This document shows, piece by piece, positions 37,935 through 39,472 of a DNA stretch of 39,472 nucleotides (its first letter is position 1; every line of letters starts with the position of its first letter). Made by a program: the position numbers and the translations under genes. Under the pieces are notes generated by a model that saw only the letters and a list, made by a program, of their open reading frames with translations, ran no database searches and had not been told where the DNA came from. This stretch comes from Ruegeria marisrubri. GTDB lineage: Bacteria; Pseudomonadota; Alphaproteobacteria; Rhodobacterales; Rhodobacteraceae. The stretch lies in NCBI RefSeq assembly GCF_001507595.1, contig NZ_LQBQ01000006.1, forward strand, positions 1 through 39,472. The letters run 5' to 3'.

Positions 37935-38654
37935 TCAATCCTTTTTCACGTCAGATGCAAAACGGGCCGCATTTTCCTTCAGGAACGCTTCGGCGTCCGC
38001 GTTTTCGTCCCAGAACTGCGGCTGCGCCTTGGGAATGGTCAGCGCCTTTTGCACAGCGGGGCGGGCGTCGATGCGGTCGAACCACGCCTTGAGATACGGC
38101 AGGTCGTCAACCCGGACATGCGCCCAGGGATAGGCCCGCGCCCAGGGGTAGATCATCATGTCGGCAATGGAGTATTCGCCCACGATATAGTCGCGCCCTT
38201 CAAGGCGGGTGTTCAGAACCTCCATCAACCGGCGGCTCTCATCCACGTAGCGCTTGATCGAAAACGGTTCCTCATGGCCGTTGGGTGCTGCGATGCGTTG
38301 GAAATACATCGCTTGCCCCATCATCGGCCCCACATGTCCCACTTGGAAGAACAGCCATTGCAGGGTTTCCGAGCGGGTTACCGGATCATCCGACAGGAAT
38401 TTCCCGTACTTCTCGGCCAGGTGCCACAGGATTGCCCCGCTTTCGAAGATCGCCCGCCCTTCGGTTCGATCCCAGATTGCTGGGATCTTACCGTTGGGGT
38501 TGATGTCCTTCACATAGTCAGGCGCCTTTTGCTCGTTCTTGGCAAAGTCGATGAAGGTCAGGTCGTAGGGAACGCCCGCCTCCTCCAAGAACATGACCGG
38601 CTTGTAGCCGTTCATCGTGGCAGCCGTGTAGAGGTGGATATCAGGCTGCGACAT
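37935..38654 (-). CDS. Glutathione S-transferase, YfcG/Nu-like
   Basis: 239 aa. N-terminal thioredoxin-like domain with HLYTAATMNGYKPVMFLEE, the cis-proline NPNGKIPAIWD and IFESGAILWHLAEKY GSH-binding motif; C-terminal helical domain with DYIVGEYSIADMMIYPW. Enzymes of this group have disulfide-bond oxidoreductase activity. ATG 38654 overlaps the end of the mdaB-like gene (14 bp), so the two are coupled. The AhpD-like gene follows 3 bp later. Confidence 0.92.
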   Translation of the reverse strand: MSQPDIHLYTAATMNGYKPVMFLEEAGVPYDLTFIDFAKNEQKAPDYVKDINPNGKIPAIWDRTEGRAIFESGAILWHLAEKYGKFLSDDPVTRSETLQWLFFQVGHVGPMMGQAMYFQRIAAPNGHEEPFSIKRYVDESRRLMEVLNTRLEGRDYIVGEYSIADMMIYPWARAYPWAHVRVDDLPYLKAWFDRIDARPAVQKALTIPKAQPQFWDENADAEAFLKENAARFASDVKKD

Positions 38655-39249
38655 GTTCGGCACCGACAAAGACATCAGCCAGATGGGCATCGAAGCGGGC
38701 GAAATCAGCCTCGATTTCCGGGTTCTTCATCACGTCAAACGCGGCAAAGGTCGGTAGCGGCGTCATATCGAAGAACCGGGCGTTCAGGTGCATCGGACGC
38801 AGCAGATCGTCAACGCTTCCGCCTTGGAAGAAAGGTTCGGACGCGTCATCAAACGCCTCGCGCGGGGCATTGAAAGTAACCGACAGCATATACTTCGTGC
38901 CAGCCAGCGATCCGCCCATGCCATAGTTTTTCTTGGGTGCTTCGGGGGTGCGGCCGTCGCCGTTGGTCAGACGACCGTCCATGCCAACGGTAAAGACCTC
39001 GTCCATGTATTTCTTGAACGACCACGGCGCGCCCATCCAGTTGATCGGGAATTGCATGATCACCGTGTCGGCCCAGATGTGGCTTTCGACCTCGGCATTG
39101 GCGTCGTAGCCTTCGGCCACGGTGGTCACACGCACGGTGTGCCCCTGCGACTCGAGGAAGGCGCGGGCGCGGTCCACCAGTGTGGCGTTCAGCGTACCGG
39201 GTGCGAATTCATAGGGCTGTGCCCCGTTCAGAATCAGGATGTTGCTCAT
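38641..39249 (-). CDS. NAD(P)H-dependent quinone reductase, MdaB/KefF-like flavodoxin fold
   Basis: 202 aa. Flavodoxin_2 family: ILILNGAQPYEFAPGTLN, IMQFPINWMGAPWSFKKYMDEVF and the GRLTNGDGRTPEAPKKNYG segment of MdaB. Two-electron reduction of quinones with FMN/FAD, avoiding semiquinones. This fold is that of KefF/KefG, the flavoproteins that activate the Kef K+ efflux channels. First gene of the eight-gene minus-strand array, diverging from the HxlR-type regulator. Confidence 0.92.
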   Translation of the reverse strand: MSNILILNGAQPYEFAPGTLNATLVDRARAFLESQGHTVRVTTVAEGYDANAEVESHIWADTVIMQFPINWMGAPWSFKKYMDEVFTVGMDGRLTNGDGRTPEAPKKNYGMGGSLAGTKYMLSVTFNAPREAFDDASEPFFQGGSVDDLLRPMHLNARFFDMTPLPTFAAFDVMKNPEIEADFARFDAHLADVFVGAEHVAA

Positions 39250-39333
39250 GGTCGGTTCCTTTGTGTTTCGGCGGGCTCCACTTGACTCGCGGCCCGTTCG
39301 AGGGGAAATTGCGATTACAAGGAACTGAAATCA

Positions 39334-39354
39334 ACCAGTATACTTTTGGTAACC
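39334..39354. promoter_or_regulatory. Palindromic elements in the mdaB-like / HxlR divergent promoter
   Basis: ACCAGTATACTTTTGGT (39334-39350) has ACCA-N9-TGGT ends with GTATAC inside, and GGTAACC (39348-39354) is palindromic. They lie between the two divergent genes, 26 bp before the regulator start. A candidate HxlR site, not confirmed. Confidence 0.3.
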
Positions 39355-39379
39355 TTAAAATTGGAAGTGAGGGCACCAC

Positions 39380-39472
39380 ATGCGTGCAAGAGTCGAAGAC
39401 GACGCCCAGGGAAGGCGGCAGGTCTATGAGGCCTGTTTTGAACCTTGCGCGATCGAAAAGGGCATGCGGATC
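39380..39472 (+). CDS. HxlR-family transcriptional regulator, N-terminal part (cut by window end)
   Basis: 31 codons are present. ACFEPCAIEKGMRI matches the start of HxlR proteins, where a conserved Cys (here Cys23) precedes the winged HTH; a second Cys at 19 is close by. In QorR, YodB and HypR the corresponding conserved Cys senses quinones or disulfide stress. The rest lies beyond the window. It diverges from the mdaB-like gene and is the likely regulator of the array. Confidence 0.6.
   Translation, partial: MRARVEDDAQGRRQVYEACFEPCAIEKGMRI

Overview
The window looks like chromosomal DNA of an alphaproteobacterium of the Rhodobacteraceae / Roseobacter group. It is GC-rich, and the housekeeping proteins (DnaA, GyrB, UbiB, the kbl-tdh block) read like that group. 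It also carries the hairpin-plus-AGATGAAG intergenic repeat that I associate with these genomes. The assignment rests on recognised protein families and gene order, not on a database search.

Layout. 1-100: the edge of an IS5-family insertion sequence. 256-3438 (minus): a threonine-catabolism operon, kbl - PLP enzyme - tdh, with tandem operator-like repeats in front and a nearby XRE-cupin regulator. 4668-10007: a thiolase, ubiE-ubiB (ubiquinone), mutM and an enoyl-CoA hydratase. 10238-17496: the core replication block rpsT - dnaA - dnaN - recF - gyrB, all on the plus strand. 17497-18481: a decayed strip with transposon-end-like repeats, a broken reading frame and a 3' remnant of cobT. 18482-23265: a redox island with glutathionyl-hydroquinone reductase, DoxX, a LysR regulator, a small GNAT protein and two pirins; its gene content matches the E. 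coli yqjG / yqjF / yhaJ / pirin set. 23266-24257: a second graveyard with three recognisable gene stubs. 24258-32739: a fatty-acid beta-oxidation locus with a bifunctional FadB/FadJ-type protein, thiolase, acyl-CoA dehydrogenase and LysR on the minus strand, and alpha-methylacyl-CoA racemase plus acyl-CoA ligase diverging on the plus strand. 32747-39249 (minus): eight closely packed genes (mdaB-like, GST, AhpD-like, LtrA, K+ channel, FrnE-like, quinone oxidoreductase, HAD), headed by a divergent HxlR-type regulator cut by the window end.

How the parts fit. The beta-oxidation locus has the pieces needed to activate an acid, epimerise a 2-methyl branch and shorten the chain. The same 21-bp LysR-type motif lies in front of its dehydrogenase and in front of its regulator. 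Two separate quinone/electrophile-defence loci flank it. The right-hand one joins an MdaB/KefF-like flavoprotein and a GST to a voltage-gated-type K+ channel, which suggests electrophile-controlled K+ flux comparable in logic to KefFC. That is the most interesting system-level hypothesis here. No tRNA, rRNA, CRISPR array or intact mobile element was found.
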